DNA from: Strix aluco
Taxonomy: Eukaryota > Chordata > Aves > Strigiformes > Strigidae
Reading direction: 5' to 3'
Assembly (NCBI RefSeq): GCF_031877795.1
Contig: NC_133971.1
Span: 17,198,825-17,262,824, forward strand
DNA length: 64,000 bases
Made by a program: the position numbers and the translations under genes. Under the pieces are notes generated by a model. It was given only the letters and a program-made list of their open reading frames with translations, was not told the DNA's origin and ran no database searches. Shown here in pieces: positions 35,201 through 50,200 of this stretch (the stretch's first letter is position 1; every line of letters begins with the position of its first letter).

Positions 35201-38200
35201 TGTATATAAATCTTACAAATTTGTTGTACTGTATGGAAGATTTAATCTGCTAGACTTGGATTATCAGAATCTATGGAATTGACCTAAAAAATTCAGAGAA
35301 AAATGCTTTTTGTACTCTTGAAGCTGCTAAAGTGTATTTGGATTGTATTTTCAAGATTCTTTTTACCACAGTCTTGAACTTAAAATTTTTGCATTTAAAA
35401 AGAAAACTACACCACTACTTCTCAAATCAAATACTGAGAGAACCCTAATACAGTTAGGAAAACAAGCTACACTGGAAGTAGCTGAAATGATCAGTTCCAC
35501 TTCCAGTGTTGTTAGCGAAATTACCTTTCCTGAAATTCTCTGTATCTGGGAGAAGGAAGTCAATTTCAGTCTGATTTATTTTACTCTCTTGCAACATGTA
35601 TTTTTGCAGACATGGAAGGCATCATACAATTATGCCATCAAACATCAATTACCGTGCCAATATCTGGGCATTAAAAAAAGAAAATTGTTCCCATGTATTA
35701 GTGACTACTGCCTGTGGTTCATTACGAGAGGAAATACAACCTGGTGATCTTGTCATAATTGACCAATTCATTGACAGGTGAGTAACATTTGGCTTTAATT
35801 GTGTTCTTAGTTTTGGAGGAGAAAAAAGAAGACAAGTGGGGTTAAACCATATAATAATATGTTAATGTTAAATTAAGTTTTTGTGGAATAAGGTGACAGC
35901 CTCAGTTCTTCTGGCAAAAAATGAGATTCATACAAGGAGACATGGTAGGAAACAGGAATGAGATTACAAGAAGTTCAGTTCTAACAGACAGAAGAAATAG
36001 CAGGCTTTGAAGAATGGTCTCAAATGAGCTAAAATGTAGCTCCTTGGGAAGAGTATTCTGAAGAGAAGACATCTCTTATTCTCAGATGTGGGAGAAGAAC
36101 ATGGGTAAGAGCACAATCCATTCTAAGTTTTAAGAATAATCTGAAGTGAAATGGAGAGGTGCAAGAAAGCATAGTAGGAGCCAGGTAGGCAACTTTATAC
36201 AGTAGTAATGAGTCTTTACAGAAGAGAGATCAAATACAACACAGTGGGAAAAGAGAGGAGGTAGTTTTAAAACAAGGATATATGCTAACATTTTTTATTT
36301 GCTAAGGATCATAAAGAAGTAAATTTTTTCCAAAGTCTACTCCAGTCAGTCCTCCCCTCCTTGATTATCTGATGTTTAGAAAAATTCAAGCAAACAGGGG
36401 AAAAAAAGCTACATTTAAAGATCACCAACTACACAAAATATTTTTAAAATACAGTTGCACATTTTAAGAGGTAAATTTATTATCAGTACTTATAGGTATA
36501 CTGTACCTGGAAGTTTTATTTGGGTATTCCACCCAATTTTAAGTGTTTGGGGTGGTTTATGCAGCTTTTTTGTGCTTTTGTGGGGCTGCTGACAATATTT
36601 CATTGCCAACTGAACACGTATACTTAGGTTTGTTCTCTGCAGTGCAGTGCTACTCATGTTTTGACTTACTGATATTTTTTGTGTGTGTAGCTGAAATGCT
36701 TTTTCTCGTAAGAGAGTACATTTTAAGTACAGTGTATCTAAATGACTAAGTACCCTGCAGGAGCAAGCCCCATACAAACTGCTTCCTGTTATACTGGAGT
36801 TGATTTATGGATGGAGAGCATCTGTATTGCTGACAATGGTCTGGTTTTTTTTTTTCTTCAAGTCCGAAAGTATTTAGGCTGATCACTTTGTTTATACAGA
36901 TTAAATCACAATCATCCTTATTCTGCCAGTAGTACTTGGAAATGAGTAACTAGTATTGATACTGATTTATGTAGAAAAGATATTAAACATACTTGGGTAC
37001 ACAGTTTGGATGATTGTGAGTAAAGCACCAGTTATTTTGACAGCATTATTATCTAGCAGATTCCTAAGTAGATGAGGGGAGCCTAACCACGCTAAGTTGT
37101 GAATTGCATGCATGGTAGGAAGTAGCCTCTGGCCCAGAGAGCCTGCAGTTTTAAACAAGAAACGGTTGGAATGATTGCAGAGTTATTACCTGCTACAGAT
37201 GAAGAGTGGAAGTATGGAGAAACTAACTCTTGCAGAGGTCAGGCAGAAAGACTTTAACAGAGCCAGGAAGTGAACACAGATATGAAATCTGAGACCATTT
37301 TTCATCCATAATGTCATTACCAAAATTAACAATTCCTTTTGAAGCTACCTGATCACCTCTCACAGCTTTAAATTTCCCAGCACTTGCCAGTCTGCACCAT
37401 AACTTCAGAGCTGGAAAAGAAATAATCAGCTTGGTTAAGTCTGGGTTTTAAGAACAAGTCCCTTTCAAGAAGAAAGAAAAAAAAAAGGTTATGGAACAAA
37501 TCAATATATTTATCTATTTATCTGATGTGAAGATGAGTGAAAGGATAAGGATCATTTACATTGCAACAAAGAAGACAAATAGTACCTTGGGCTGCATTAG
37601 TAGGGGTGTTACCAGCAGGTCAAAGGAGCTGATCCTTCTTCCCCTCTACTCAGCACTTGTGAGGCCACAACTGAATTACTGTGTCCAGTGCTGGGCTCCC
37701 CAGTGCAAGAGGGACATGGACATACTGAAGATTGTCCAATAAAGGGCCACAAAGATGTTGACAGGACTGAAGCATGAGGAGAGCTGGAAGTGTTCAGCCT
37801 GGAGAAGTCTCAAGGGGGAGCTCATCAGTGTATATAAATACCTGAAGTGATGGTGTAAAGAAGACAGAACCAGACTCTTCCCAGTGATGCCCAGTGACAG
37901 GACCAGAGGCAACAGATACAAACTGAAAGAGAGGAGTGCTCTCTGAACACCAGGAAACACTTTTTCACTGTGAGAGTGACTGACCACTGGCACAGGTTGC
38001 CCAGAGACACTATGGAGTCTCCATCTTTGGAGATATTGAAAAGCCACCTGGACTGGGCAGCCAGTTCTAGGTGGCCCTGCTTGAACAGAGTGTTGGACCA
38101 GTGACCTCCAGACGTCCCTTTTAACCTCAACCATTCTGTGATTCTATGATCTGTGTCTTCATTTAGAGTTTATTCAGATGGCCACCATAGTAATGGCATA

Positions 38201-41200
38201 GCTAATATATGGGCAGCGTTTAATTCAGGCAAGTTTTCATTTTGATTTAGAAGAGTGGGAACTTGTGGGTACTTGTTTCATGGCTTCAGGAAACGGAGAA
38301 GCGTCTCAGAAAAGGAGGTGAGAACATTTCAGTGTGGAAAAACAATATGTAATATAAATATTGAAATCATTACTAGCTTGCCCTTTAGCTAAGAAAACTG
38401 ACAAGTCATAATAGTCTGCTTCATTTGAGAATTTGATTTCTGTGATAAGTCTTTTCCCCTGATGATCTTTGACAGTGGGTATTGACTGCTGGTTCTTTGG
38501 TGGTAGGGTCTGCATTTTTGCCTTTTGCAGAGGTGTATCATGTGTACGAGTGATTGCATTATGTATCATAAATCATGAAAACAGTGCTGCTGACAGGAGG
38601 ATATTTTTATGGGACAAAATAGATTAATTGTCCACCAAAGTCTGAAAAGATGCAATTTTTTTGAAACACCCAGTGAAAAATCAAGGTCCTGCAAACAAAC
38701 TATGTTAGCAGTCTTGGAAAGAAGGTTAAAGCTGCAAAAACAGTCAGTTATTTTTCTTGAAAGGTACCCTGGCTTCTGTGTAGTGATTAACCCATGCCAG
38801 GCACTACATAGAAAAGAGGCCTGGGTCTAGGTGGGAAGGATTTGCTCAAGCTGCCACTGAAAGCAGTCCTTTCTAGGTGTCCAGGTACCTTTCAGGTATG
38901 AAGCAAGAATTAAAAACGGTGAATGGGAATAGGAGAAGAGCTAGAATTGAGCAGAAAGCTGTAGGCAGCAATTGTAATTTGCTCCCTGTGGGCATGTACT
39001 CTGTGGCATTAATGACAGGATTTCAGTATATGGAGTTGTGTAGGAGTTCTGTCTAGTTTAGGGCATAGGTTTGACTTATAGTGGGGAGCATTGAATAGGT
39101 GTAATAAGAACTATATAGCTTTTCCAAACTTCCGAGAACTTAATTCTGCAGATCATTAGCACTCCTAGTAGGTGTTTGATTTCATATGTAGAGTCACTGC
39201 TTTCTGCGCACTTATCTATTAGGGTGTGTGTTTAAACAATAAAAGATGTTTTGTTAAATAAGTACCAAAATATTTACATGGTGTTGTCCCTACTTACAAA
39301 TCCAAAAGTAACCACAGGTAATATTATGGGCTGTAACAGTTGTTCTCTTCTTTGAAACAAGTGCCTAAAAAAAAATCTGGAAGAATTTTTTTACGCCTTT
39401 GGCTCCTGTTAGTTTATTACAGTGCTGTTAGTCAGCTGACTAGATCAGACTGATTAGGGGCTTTTTAATACTTTGTTGCTGCTGCTGTTTGCTAGGAAAA
39501 GAAGAGTAAGATGGTAACTACTTACTTGGATGACTCAGCTTCATAAAAGAAATCCTGTAACAGCTGCCAACTTTATTATTTGAATTCTTTGTGTCACACC
39601 AATACAATTATTATAGTATTGTTGCACTCTTGTTTTGTGGGATAATTTTCTTTCAATGTTCCTGAAGAGGCAGAGCATGCTGAGACTGCTTTTTATACTG
39701 CAGATGCCAGTGTGAATTTTCATTTTGTTCTTTAATTTCTAATAGCTTGTTGATAATTCAACACTACTGGAAGAAAGTTGATGATGCAAGTGGTAGAGGA
39801 CTGTTTGTCACAGATGGAAATTATTTGTTTATTCACATACTTGAGTTGGGTTTTGCTTCCTAGCATCAGTCATAGTGAGCACTGCCAGAAAATCTTGTTA
39901 CTGTGATAAAATCAAAATGAAGGAGCAAAAGTCACCTTACTGTCTGATTAAAAGTGTGGCTATTGCTGAGGATAGGGAGTACAGGCTCTGGGGACACCTT
40001 CAAAATTGTGGTATGTGCAGCTGTGAATTTGAAAAAGCAGTAAGGGCAAGGTAGGCATGGCTAAACTATGCAAGAGTGCAAGGGTTTGCTTGCACTATGA
40101 TTAGCACTGTCTCCTTGAGCTTGATGCACAAGCGGTTATGAACAAAAACATACATGCCCCTTTCACAGGGGAAGAATTCCCTTTTCTCCTGTAATGCTGC
40201 CCACTGTTTGGCACAGAAGCAGCATGAGGGTCCGGTGGGGATTCTCTGTAGAGCCCTCCAGAGGTCAGATGGCCAGCAGGAGCTGTGCAGCCCTGTGGTT
40301 ATCAGTCCAGTGCTTTCAGGTGCAGCTTCTGATTGCCCCCACTGGGGGCATCTCTGTACTTTCCCTTCATGCTATGCTTGATCCTTCTGGACTGTGCGCT
40401 TCTACTACGAGTAGTGTGGCTAGTTTCTAGGCAGGCACTTGATGACTTCTTCCCGTTTTAATGTAAACAACCAGGAGTTGTATAACATTCGGTTGCGCTC
40501 TGCTGTTAAGCAGGCTCTTCTTCTGATGGAGGGCATGTGGACTTCTCCACACTTAAAACTATGAGATCTAATAAGCAAACTGTCTTTGAAGAGTAGCTGT
40601 TGAGTTCCTTATTGTTTGTTTCCTGATGGCTCCATGAGGAGTCAGTCAGGGAAACTTACATAATGACAGAAGCTTTAGGCAGATACTGCTGTTTGCTTTC
40701 TGGCTCTTGGTCTCTGTGAGAATAAGGCAAGGAAAGCATCTGTGATTCTGTAACCTTCATTCTCTCTGCAAGGGATACAGAGAAGCAGTACAGATTACAT
40801 GCTGCTGCCCTCTACCTTGCAGACAGGTGGGTGGGACAGATCAGAATGGCCAACTCCTGACTTGAGTAGCAGGACTACAGAAAGGAGGAGAGGCTAAAAG
40901 ACATTCCTCTGTGCCAGTCATTACTTCATAGATAGCAAGAGTCAGATTTTGGTTCAAATCTGCCTTTATTCTCGCCCTAAGCCTCGCAATTTACGGACAC
41001 ATCAGCTGGCCCCATATGGAATAGCTGTGGCCTTTGCAGAGTTGAATCCTTCCATGCGGAAGAGAAATTGTTACACTCAGCGCAAACACATGTGGACCAT
41101 TGCTCAGAGCAGTCATAGGTCTTACCCTTGTTACTTATTCCCATGAAGTTTGTATGTATGGTGTTAAATATAGTTGGATTTCTTTATTAGATCATGTACT

Positions 41201-44200
41201 GATGTGGCCTTTAGGGTATCTGAAAGTCAGAGATTAATATTTATGCATACGTGATCTTTCCTCAACACTTTTCTGAGTGAAAGGGCCTGACTAACAACAT
41301 CTGAAATACTGTAATGCAGGAAACGGATTATGACTTTTCCCATTTCCTCCAATTCTAAAAATTCATTAGCAGACACTGAAAAAAAGTGTGTAAAACCAGA
41401 TATATTCTATTTGCAGCTCTGCAGTATCTCATAAAGGAAAAAATTGATATTACCATTTCAAGCAATTTTAACAGCTGTATCCCCTTTTGCATATATTTTT
41501 AATTTGCTGTCATCCTTAAGGCTACCCTATAAGTACTTTTTTTTCAAATCTACTCTAACATATAAGTTGTATTTAAAACCTTCTTTTAAATATTTGCTGG
41601 TGACTTGGGTGGGGAACTGCTGCAAGAAGTATTATCAGCAGAAATTTTGTACTTTAACTGTGGCTGTTGCATTACTTTTCTCCCACAAATTACAACATGT
41701 GACATACTTCAATAAAAGAAGGAAGTGTCTCAAAGAATTTTGTTCTAGAGGGTTTTTGCCATCTAGTGCATTTTAAGGTAAAGTATTGGTGGGTAACAGT
41801 TCCAGTAGTTGTCAAAATGGCATGCTGGATAGTAATTTCTGCAGCATATTTGACTGTTTCCATGCAAAGAAACAGTTTCTCAACTAAAAGACAGGAGAAA
41901 AAGGATTCTTCTTGCAAGCTGCCAATGCATGTGTGTAATCTTTCTGAGAATTTGAAGACATCCTGTTTCAGGGTTTTTTTGGTTGAATTTATACCTCTCT
42001 TGTTCAGGAAACTGTTCCTATAAATCTCCATCCTTTCAATCTAGGAATGCAGTGGTATGAACAAGCTCTATTTTGGCTAGCTTTGTGATAATTCAGACTT
42101 GATTCCTTCCCTTCCTGAAAGCTTACTGTGCTCTTTTTTTCAGAGATTACTTGCCTGACTATTAAATTTAGCTGATTTCTTTTGGGTAGAATTGCAGCAT
42201 GATGTGGCTGTGTCATTTAGGAAAAAATCAGCATTTCAGTGTCTTGGTAACAATAGATTTTCTCTAATTAATTGACAATGCACTACTGGAGTAACAGTTC
42301 TATACTCTTGAGTTCAGTTCTGAAAGGTTTGTACAGAGGCAGGATTACAGATGGTCGTTCCTATCATACTGGTATTTTTGTTCCCTCCCAGGAATGCTAT
42401 GTTTGTTGGATTTCTGTAAATTTCTTGCTTTCTCTTCTCTCTGAGCATGTTTTCTGCTTTTCTAGGACAACTAAAAGGCATTGTACTTTATACGATGGGC
42501 AGCATTCCACTCTTTCAGGAGTATGTCATATTCCAATGGCAGAGCCATTCTGCACCAAAACCAGAGAGGTTAGTAAATTTTGTAATAGTATTTATAAATG
42601 TTATTTTTATGACACTTACTCATTATATAATAGTCTAATTATGCATTCTTAGATTACAGAGGCAATCTGCACCTCTTTATTCCTGTTTCTCAGATATGTC
42701 ATGGTATTAAGGAAAAATGTAACATTTGGAAGGCACGGGAAGTAAATATCTTCTGTCTGTAGAAGCTGTCTTCCTAAGAGAGGTGTGCAGAAGATGTCGG
42801 TTAGCAACCTAGATTTCCCCAGGGTCTTAATAACAGGACAAAAGATCTTTATTTATCAGGTAACAAGCCAAGAGAGCAACAAAGTGGACACAACAGTAAG
42901 ATAGAATTAGGAATTAGTTCCTTTTTGTTCTGAATAAAACTACACCTATGGTAGAGGCACTCTACATACTTAATACAAAGAATTAAATAAAGAGTACTTT
43001 AGCATTCACAGAAATTACATGTCTGCTTTTGTGTGTTGTAGCAGTTGGTGGTGGTGGACAGTCAAGGCTTAGTTTAAAGGATGTTAAATGTAGAAACAAG
43101 CCAAATTACAGTAGCCTTTTATTCTTAACTGTTGTTCTTTGTTTTGTCACTTCAAGATTTTCAGGCTTCAAAAATGCTTAGACTAAGCAGTGTTAAACAC
43201 TGCTCTGTTTTTCAACACCTTTATAAGCTTCTGGGAGGAGCGTATCTGTGATTAAATATGCCAGCTTAGTGTATTCTTAGACCTGAGGAAAAGGGAAGGT
43301 GAAGATTGAACTGCTTATTTTGTGCTGTTGTGAAATGCTTTGATCAGAAGCTGCAAGGAGGTACATTATCAGGGGCACAGGAATGCTTACAGACTCAGTC
43401 ATATCCATCTAAGAAACTTGCTCTCTGTGCAGTCAGTTACTACACCAAGCAGGACAAAGCAGAATTGTGAAGCAGGTGGCCCAATCTGTACCCAGAGCAT
43501 GTACAATATTTATACTACTGAGCTATTCTGCTCTTGTCACCAATTCAGTGTCATTACAGGCTATTTTTATTAATTGGCCAGATGCAGTGTGGTTTGGAGA
43601 TATCCACCAGCAGATCCACACACTGTTAGTAGAACAAGGCTTCAGTGCACTGGGAATCAAGGTGTTTTGCAATGAAGTAAAGACATTTTAAATCTCATGA
43701 GAAAACATACCACTACATATTACACATGTGCATGCTTTTGGCCTTCTTCCATTGAGCAGTAAATTATACTTTGCATTTTTCACGCAACAAGAGCCTAGCC
43801 ACATGCTCTTACCAAAGATTAGTCAGCATATAATTGCTTACTGACTTTGAGCATGATGTCATGTCACAACAGATACAAGTAGTTTATTGACAGCTAACTA
43901 TACACTTTCTGAAGTGGATTAAAAACAGTGTTATTACTGAAGTGATTGGCAATACTTTACACTGTGTCTTTTTCTCATTTTTTAGAAAAGGTAAGTAGAT
44001 ATGCATAAGCCATTTCCTGAGGTTGCAGGAAGCGTATACCAAGGCTAGTGTTCATTTGATTGCTGAGTAGCTAGAGACAATGTTCTTTGGGTATTACATT
44101 GTTTGAAATGCAAACAGAGAAATGCTCCTTTTCAAACAGAGAAAAAACATTTAGGTACTTCCCAGTCTCACATGTGATCATTATCTCATTAGCCTATACA

Positions 44201-47200
44201 TTCTAATCATCCTAGCAGATGCTTTAAAGAACATGTGGTTTTGAGCTCTTAGGCTGAAAAGGGATACTTTCCTTCATTTGAAAATACCAGATAAAAATGA
44301 CTTAAACTTTTTTCCTGGAACTATCCCTGAAAATTGTTGAGATTGTTTCAGCCCAGTTTATCCTAATACAGGGGAATTTCATAGATAAATGCAGTAATAA
44401 TAATAATAAAGCCAAAAGTATTAATGTAATAGACTACAGAATTTTGCATGAAAACATCTGAAAACTTTATATTAAATTGCATTTGTTCAGATACATGAAG
44501 ATACTCTGGTTTTTATGCACTGTAAATTCAGTGAGAATCTGAAAAGAGTTTCTCTTTTCTCTGACTGCAAATTTTTGATTAATGTAGGGTGTCATGGTTA
44601 TTACTGCTTCCAGAAACTGGGGCTTACTGCAACATCTTATAGGGAATAAGGTTGGAACTTTGTAAAGAGTTTCAGGGAAATACTGCTGAACTGTGGGTTA
44701 AGTCAAATCACAATTGAAGTTGTCTATTGATTTATTAACAACATGCAATTAGCTGGCAATCAGTGAGTCATATATTCAGAATGAATATCTGCAATAAACT
44801 ACAATATTAAATGTGATTCATATTAGATTAATTTACAGCATATTAATAAACACCTATAAATTTCTAAGTGTCCTCTGTGGCTAATCCCCAGAAGCTCTGC
44901 TTTACACCTGCACAGATATTCACGCAGTTGCATGCACAAATACCCTTCCCCTGCACATGTGGGTTACATGCATGCCCACCTTCTTCTTCCAGTGCAGGTT
45001 TACCTGTTTACACACATCTGCAGTGGGAGGTGTGGGTACTCCAGCCTTCTGTGTAATTGTGCTCGTCCACACAATCCACTGATCCACATGCCAGTGAGGA
45101 GGCACCCCACAAGGTCACATAGCACACCTGAAGTATCGCTGCTTGTTGCACCTGTATATGGCAGGTCGACCAGCCAGCTGGAGTGCAGGCTTCTCACAGC
45201 ATTTTGAAGGGAGACTGCTCCACCTGGCCTGTGTGAAGGTCGTGATGCCGACAAGTCAGCTTTTAGTGGTGTCAGACTAGGTTTTCACTGCTGCTGTGTT
45301 ATGAAGCTCTCTCCTGTCATTATTTTTCATGCTGCTTTTGCACTTCTTTTCAAGCTTTTCTTTTCTGTTGATGATTGTCTTAAACAGATGTCATCATAGT
45401 TACTTTCCCCTTCCTACTCAGCACAGTCACAGGTGTCCTAATCCCATCTACACATGCTGATACACTTATTCCTACTGTATCAACTGGCATTGCCCAGGCC
45501 ACTTACCAAGAGAGGAAGTCATGATGATTCTGCCATATGCAAGGTCCTAGTTGGAACTGTAAAGATTGATGTGAAGTGCATGGTATATATAAAGTGGACA
45601 GCTCAGTCACTGGGAAAATATGGTGATAATTTCTCTACAGAGTCCAGGATACTCTTTGAAGTATGTGCTTGTAAAGTTTATTTTCAAAAAAGTAAATTTC
45701 TATTACTGTTCTCAGCAGCTCAACTCCACCATGTGGTACTGTAGTGCTCAGTGGAGTGTTTTCACCATTCTGTTCTTAACATAAGCACAGCCTAAATATA
45801 ATGCAAAAATGTTCTGTTTTCCAGTCTTCTTGGTCTGCATCGAAAACAGCAATCCAACCTTTACTAGTAAAATTAGATGAGTCCAAGATCATTCCTGTTA
45901 GTAGGATTATTAATTTCTTTTGCTGGATGAGGAAACTGGAACTGATCCTTCGTTTTGGACAGCTGTGGCCATATGAAGCTTGACTGCTTTGTATAAAGCT
46001 AATTTCTTTTGTAAGTTTTCTCATGGGATGCAAAAACAGTGCACCAGGAGAATTATTTCCTTTTCCTGGCATGTTTTGCAGGTTCTTATTGAGACTGCCA
46101 AGAAGCTTGGGCTCCAGTGTCATTCCAAGGGGACAGTGATCACAATTGAAGGCCCACGTTTCAGTTCTCGAGCAGAAAGCTTGATGTTTCGCAGCTGGGG
46201 AGCTGATGTTATCAACATGACCACAGTGCCTGAAGTGATTCTTGCGAAAGAAGCTGGAATGAGTTATGCCAGTATTGCCATGGCAACAGATTACGACAGC
46301 TGGAAGGAACATGAAGAAGCAGTGAGTGAAACTTTTTTTCCTCTGGCTCTTGTTCTGAGGAATCTGGATGAGAACCTGCAGGTTCTGATAAGAGATCACA
46401 TACTGAACTAAATCTGTTCTTTCTTGTATCAGTACCACTGAGTTACTCTGGATGAACAATTGTAAAAGTACAAACAGAATCAATTGTTGCTACTTCATTC
46501 ATTTTCATAAACTTGCCTCACTACTAGCACACCTTTTGTCTCCTCTTGTCTGAAGCAGGGGGTCTGTGTGTTTGAAGCTCATGAATTCTGTGTATGAGCT
46601 TGTCTTCCTGTAACTGGTCTGGTGTTTTTTCTTTTTCAGGTCTGTGCGAAACAATCTATCTGCTTTAGTTCTCCTATTTGTGTAAAATACAATCAGACAT
46701 TTATCTACAAGGGAAAGAAGTTTTTACTGGCTAAAAAATTTGTGGCATTGTAAGGCTTCACTTTTTCATGTAGAGATGTAGGAGTTACATGAATGTATAT
46801 GGGTATTTAAAATGTGTGCTATCAAAATTGAGAGACGCCACTTGGTTTTATTGTATTTCTAGGTTTCAGTGGATAAAGTTTTAAAGACGCTGAAAGGGAA
46901 TGCAAATAAGGCTACAAGCATACTCCTTAATGCTATACCTCAGATAGGTTCCATGGACTGGACTGACACTCTGCACACCCTGAAAGTAAGTATACATATG
47001 AGTCTGATAAGTACTGGGGACAGTGTATGCATATATACACATAATACAGGTATGTGTTCTGAGATGTTTCTGCTTAAATCATGACTTAGAATAGATGCTT
47101 CAACAAACCAAATCCATTCAAGATGGGCAAAGAAATTCATTAAGACTCTCACAAGCTTTATTGCAAAGATCTGGCTTCAGTTTTACAAGAAGTGTTACAG

Positions 47201-50200
47201 AAGGTAAAAAAATTAAGGACATCTGTAATATGGTTGATGAAGTGTCATCCTTTGTAGCAAAGCTAAGATACAAATCTATGTGAGTATCCAAATGAAAAAC
47301 CTATACCTCTACTCAGCTTTAGCGTAGATCTTAGAACAATTGAAAGCCAAGCAGAGAAGACTGAACCAAACAAAAAACATTGTGTTCTCTTTAATATGTA
47401 GAAGGAGAGGAGTCTGTTACAAGATATGGGTAATAACCACTTTGAAATTAGTGGAACTGTGTTCTCCCACAGATTTCAGATCCATAGTGCATGGGAAAAA
47501 AAAAAAAAAGGAAAATGAAAACATTTCAAAATATATTGGTGAGGGAATTTTTAGGCAGAATTTTTCTTAGACAAGAGTTTACTTACATGTTTTAACATCA
47601 CCTCTATTTCACAGGCATGTTTGAGATTCATTTGTGGCTGTAGTATAGAGGGAAAGAAAAATGCTAAAATAGTTTGGATGTCTATCCAATTAATCAACAA
47701 GCTTTTTGTGACAAACAGCCACTTCCAAGAGTACAAGAGCATGAAGCACAAGAGCAACTGAGGGGATTACATTGAGATGGTGTGGGAGACAGGAAAAGAG
47801 AATTGGAATGTGAAAGACAGAGAGCAGATGTAAGTGGGCCACAAGGATCTATGTTAGTGGAAGCAGCAGCAGTCTGAAAAGGAGGAAACTTATGAGAGAG
47901 TCCAGTCTCTAATAACTCTCTCCTCAATCAGGTTCTTTCTTTCTCTTTTCTGAAGATCACTGTGTTGACTGAAATTTGAATGGGTAAGAAATACAAACAC
48001 AGACCTAAGTCATGTCTTCATATGCCTCAAAGTATGTCCCTGAAATTCAGCCATCAACAGAACCATATGTGCTGTAAAAATCTTCTGTGTCTTCTGATTG
48101 GGATCACATTTTCCATTTTGTTTCCAATATGGTACTCTTGTCAGTGACTCTTATTTCTAGCTTAGTCAGTGTCCTAAAAGAAAGACATATTAAGCAAAAT
48201 TCACCCCAGACACTTTTAAGCATACATGACCAGGTGAGGTTCATGGACGTCCAAACCAAATCCTTGAAATGAGTCTTTTGCTGATTCTTCACTAGAAAAC
48301 CTACTTTTTATTAGGAGACTTTAGATTATGTTTATGACTCTTCCTCGCCCAGTTATCTGAAATAGCTATTTAAATGTCCTGTCTATACATTTGTGAGAGG
48401 TAACTGACTTTTCCTTTTCCCCTTTGCAGTCTTAGGAAGTTGTGTCATGGATGGATAAGGGAAACAACAGAATCAGTATTTCTTCTCCCCTCTAATCCAC
48501 AGAAGACATTTTCAGAGAACTGGGCCGCATTTTTTGTTTAATACACATACTCAGCATGCTAAAAAACTCACAGAGTTTGAACAAATAGCATAAAAAATGT
48601 GCTAGATATTCCTCAGCTGCTTTGGTCATGCTGGCATGCAAGGAAATCTCCCAAGTATATAATGCTGCTTCTGTACTGAGGGATCTGCCTCCAATTCTGG
48701 CAGGTGTACTTCAGTAAGCAGTGCCCTGCTGCTTTCCCTTGCATGAATGTCTTGATTCTTCATCTGCACTGAAAGAGCAGGTGACTGGAAGGAGCTGGTA
48801 CTGAGTTTGCAAGGTTCCTCTTTAATGAATGCTAACCATTCTTCCAGTTCATTGTTAGCTGTTTAAAACACCGATTCAAGTGCTTCTTCCACCTCAGTCC
48901 CTGAACTACTATTTGCTGAAAGAAGAAAATATGATGCACCAGAGGAAGGGTCACTCCATTCTAATGTAGCTGCTTACACTCTTTCTCTTAAACATCTGCT
49001 ACTGCCTGGTATTGGTGATGAATATTGAGATAGTTCCACTTGGGCTTGGCAACTCTTACATGTTTATGCTCTTTGCTGATAGTGGCTTGGTTTGAGGGAT
49101 ACTGAGAAAGTTGGTCTGAAGATGTTAGAAGAACTGGAAACAGGAATTGACAGGTGGGGATTGAGATTCTATGTCAGGAGAGTAGGATTCACAATTGTTT
49201 CTGGTTTAACGCAACGAAGTACTCTGGAAAGTGACAGAAAAGTCTGAGGGTTTGGAAGCTTTCTCTGATTTTACTTAGGAAGGGCAGGAAAGGCTAAAAA
49301 TCTTTCTGTTTGAGGTGTTAAATGGTGGTAAAGTAGGTAAAAGATTGGTCCTAGACTTCTGTGTTAATGAATAAGGAGAGGCAATTTTGCAATACGGTAA
49401 AGAGAGAGATGTATGCATGTGCCTCTGTATGAGTGTGTAGTTGAATCATAAAGAGATTTAAAAATCTAATCTCTTTGTAGATGTGAAATGTTATTCTGTA
49501 TATTTTACTCTGGGAATTTCACAGGTCAGATGATGGGTTTTTTGAACTGATCTTTTATGGAGGCACCTTTTCCTAGAGCCTGAAGGCAGTGCCTCTTGCA
49601 TGCCCTGTGGTAACGTGGTAAGGAATGCAGACAAGGAGGAAGCTGAGCAAGACTGCAACTGGTACTTTGCTATCAGTGACGATGTAAAGCCATGCCAGCC
49701 TATGTCCAGGCTGCAGCTGGGCATCTAAAATGGGTGTTTGCCAGTGTCTGTTTCTAGTGTTTGGAGGGAACCATGTGAAACCATAAAGCTGTACATGGAC
49801 ACAGTTTTTCATTTCTGAGCTCTGTAATCTGGCTGCTGTGACTGGAGGAACTTCAGTAGGCAGGAGAAAATAGGCTGCCAGTCTCTTTGCTCAGCTGTAT
49901 TTATCTGTCTCCTCCCATGACAGTATGCATCACACACATCTGGTGGTGTCACCTCTGAATCTCACAGTAGTCTTTAGGAAATCCTGGAGTGTTGAAGCAA
50001 AAATGTCCAAGGGCTGGTTTTCTCCTAGAGGATAGGCTGCCTGCTGTCCATTCCTTTTCATGTGTCTTCATCTGTGATATGCCAGTGAGTTTAAGTGTAG
50101 TTTGAAAGTTACTATTTTTTAACTGCCTAAGATGTCTTCAGGCCAGTATTTCCTGGCTCTGTTGCTGTAAAAAGAGGTCATTCTCCAGGCTCAGGTTACA

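Larger units (their letters stand above)
33293..35609 (+). other. MTAP intron 3
   Basis: A 2.3-kb intron. It holds a purine-rich degenerate repeat block at about 33.87-34.18 kb and a perfect 11-bp inverted repeat about 100 bp before exon 4. No other recognised feature. Confidence 0.75.
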
